From Nitrosarchaeum sp. (GTDB taxonomy: Archaea > Thermoproteota > Nitrososphaeria > Nitrososphaerales > Nitrosopumilaceae): DNA of 7,090 bases. Positions 5,971 through 7,090 of this stretch are shown piece by piece (position 1 is the stretch's first letter; each line of letters starts with the position of its first letter). A program made the position numbers and the translations under genes. Where the stretch lies: assembly GCA_004297665.1 (NCBI GenBank), contig SCUP01000169.1:1-7090 (forward strand), read 5' to 3'. The notes beneath the pieces are model-generated. The model was given only the letters and a program-made list of their open reading frames with translations, was not told the DNA's origin and made no database searches.

Positions 5971-5978
5971 TTATATCC
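5971..5978 (+). promoter_or_regulatory. TATA-like box of PEFG-CTERM gene
   Basis: TTATATCC is centred about 25 nt before the ATG at 6000, consistent with a leaderless transcript. Confidence 0.4.
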
Positions 5979-5999
5979 TCTTTATTTCTTGTAAATCTA

Positions 6000-7090
6000 A
6001 TGATTAAATCAACAACTTCTATAGTTGTGGCAATAACACTAGTCACAGTACTGACATCCCAATTTGCTCTTGCAGAATCTACTTATGATGATAAACTATC
6101 ATTTGCAGGATCTCTTGAAGAGACGTTGGGACACTTTTGGGCAATTGAACAGAATCTAGATGAGAACAATGCTGAATTGGCACTAGTTCATGCAACTCAT
6201 CCAATTGCAGAACTTTATGCTTCTATGAAACCAGCACTAAAAGAAGCAAATCCAGAATTTGATGCAAAAATACAAGCAACACTCATGGATTTGGGCAAAA
6301 AAACTGGTTCTGATGTAACAAGAGAAGATGCACAAGTAGCAATAGATGAGGCAAAGGCAATAATCCAAGAAGCAAGAATCTTGATTGTAGGCGAAGAACT
6401 TAGTCAAGATACCACATTCAAGGTTAAACTCATGCAAGGCTCACTAAATACTTCAATTGGAGAATATGAAGAAGGAGTAAAGAACGGACAGATAGAAATG
6501 ATGGCCGAATTCCAAGATGGCTCTGCATTTGTATGGAGATCACAGCAAGTCTTTAATGAAATAAAATCTGATTTGCCAGAGCATGAAGTAGAAGAAATCG
6601 AGGAATTTTATTCTGATTTGTGGGATGCATATGATAAAAGATCAAATCCTGAACAAATTGCAACATTTGCCAATGGAATAATCCATGAGCTTGATGATGC
6701 AATTGGTGAGGAGACTGAAGAAACAGATCTTCTAACATATGTTGAAAACATTCGCAGTCTTTTGAATCAAATCAAAGTAACATATGCTGAAGGTGACAAA
6801 GACACTTCACTGAGTCTTGCAACAAAGGCATATCTGGATAATTTTGAGTTTCTGGAAGGACCACTCAAAAAGTCAAACCCAGAATTGGTAGAAGAACTTG
6901 AAACAATGATGCGAGAAGAGCTTCGAGATATGATAAGTAATGATATGCCCATCTCAGAAGTGAATCAACAAGTAGATGACATACTTGTAAAGATGGATAC
7001 TGTAGCAAAAATAGTTCCTGAATTTGGCACTATCGCTATAATGATTCTAGTTGTTGGAATAATTAGCACTATGGTTCTATTATCAAAAAG
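6000..7090 (+). CDS. PEFG-CTERM surface protein with FTR1-like helical repeats (3' end cut)
   Basis: 363 complete codons with no stop before the window edge; very few residues should be missing. Residues 1-25 are a signal peptide (charged start, hydrophobic core to about 20, cleavage after A-L-A25). Residues 339-363 are V-P-E-F-G then a hydrophobic helix and S-K, the PEFG-CTERM tripartite signal that thaumarchaea are thought to process with an archaeosortase-type enzyme. The mature part is acidic and all-helical and appears to be three divergent copies of one module: about 38-125, 147-236 and 247-336. Copy 3 (Y-A-E-G-D-K-D, A-Y-L-D-N-F-E, P-L-K-K, then a helix and a P-I-S-E-V turn) closely resembles the extracytoplasmic helical domain fused to FTR1 iron permeases in bacteria. 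Copy 1 carries H45, H64 and H67, possible metal ligands. No permease domain is present. A cell-surface metal-related or accessory role is inferred. Confidence 0.85.
   Translation, partial: MIKSTTSIVVAITLVTVLTSQFALAESTYDDKLSFAGSLEETLGHFWAIEQNLDENNAELALVHATHPIAELYASMKPALKEANPEFDAKIQATLMDLGKKTGSDVTREDAQVAIDEAKAIIQEARILIVGEELSQDTTFKVKLMQGSLNTSIGEYEEGVKNGQIEMMAEFQDGSAFVWRSQQVFNEIKSDLPEHEVEEIEEFYSDLWDAYDKRSNPEQIATFANGIIHELDDAIGEETEETDLLTYVENIRSLLNQIKVTYAEGDKDTSLSLATKAYLDNFEFLEGPLKKSNPELVEELETMMREELRDMISNDMPISEVNQQVDDILVKMDTVAKIVPEFGTIAIMILVVGIISTMVLLSK

Noticed and set aside
5801..5999. Small RNA or small gene in the spacer between the wHTH pair and the PEFG-CTERM gene
   Set aside because: I found no stable GC-containing hairpin and no credible coding frame. 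The stretch is T-rich terminator-like sequence followed by promoter elements.
6237..6952. Antisense reading frames within the PEFG-CTERM gene
   Set aside because: Their translations are low-complexity, Cys/Leu/Ser-rich products with no family resemblance, and the plus strand carries a clear signal peptide and sorting signal.

Overview
The window looks like chromosomal DNA of a marine-type ammonia-oxidising archaeon (Thaumarchaeota/Nitrososphaerota, Nitrosopumilus-like). It is AT-rich and encodes an archaeal class-1 release factor, a NitrOD5-type response regulator, a DUF4443 protein and a protein ending in a PEFG-CTERM sorting signal. Archaeal TATA boxes sit about 25 nt before most start codons, which indicates mainly leaderless transcripts. 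The lineage call rests on recognising these families, not on a database search.

Layout. Left (1-3104): a HIT-family nucleotide hydrolase (+) meets the release factor gene prf1 (-) tail to tail with an 8-bp overlap. Behind prf1 on the minus strand come a membrane-anchored DsbA-like thioredoxin and a winged-helix DUF4443 protein; each of the three has its own TATA-like box. The DUF4443 gene appears to start about 33 codons upstream of its first conventional start codon, at a non-AUG codon. Middle (3145-5035): a response regulator (-) with an N-terminal NitrOD5-like domain and a C-terminal receiver domain is divergent from cbtB-cbtA (+), a predicted cobalt transporter pair. Their 148-bp shared intergenic region holds two dyads and a direct repeat. 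Right (5106-7090): two tandem paralogous winged-helix regulators (+), then a roughly 200-bp T-rich spacer, then a secreted, membrane-anchored PEFG-CTERM protein (+) that runs off the window edge.

How the genes may work together. The right half reads as a metal-handling neighbourhood: cobalt uptake by CbtAB, two small regulators, and an extracytoplasmic protein that appears to hold three divergent copies of a helical module resembling the extracytoplasmic domain of FTR1-type iron permeases. The link between these genes is inferred from adjacency. The left half is translation termination, nucleotide turnover and redox protein folding, with no shared pathway visible.

No tRNA, rRNA, CRISPR array, insertion sequence or cobalamin riboswitch was seen.
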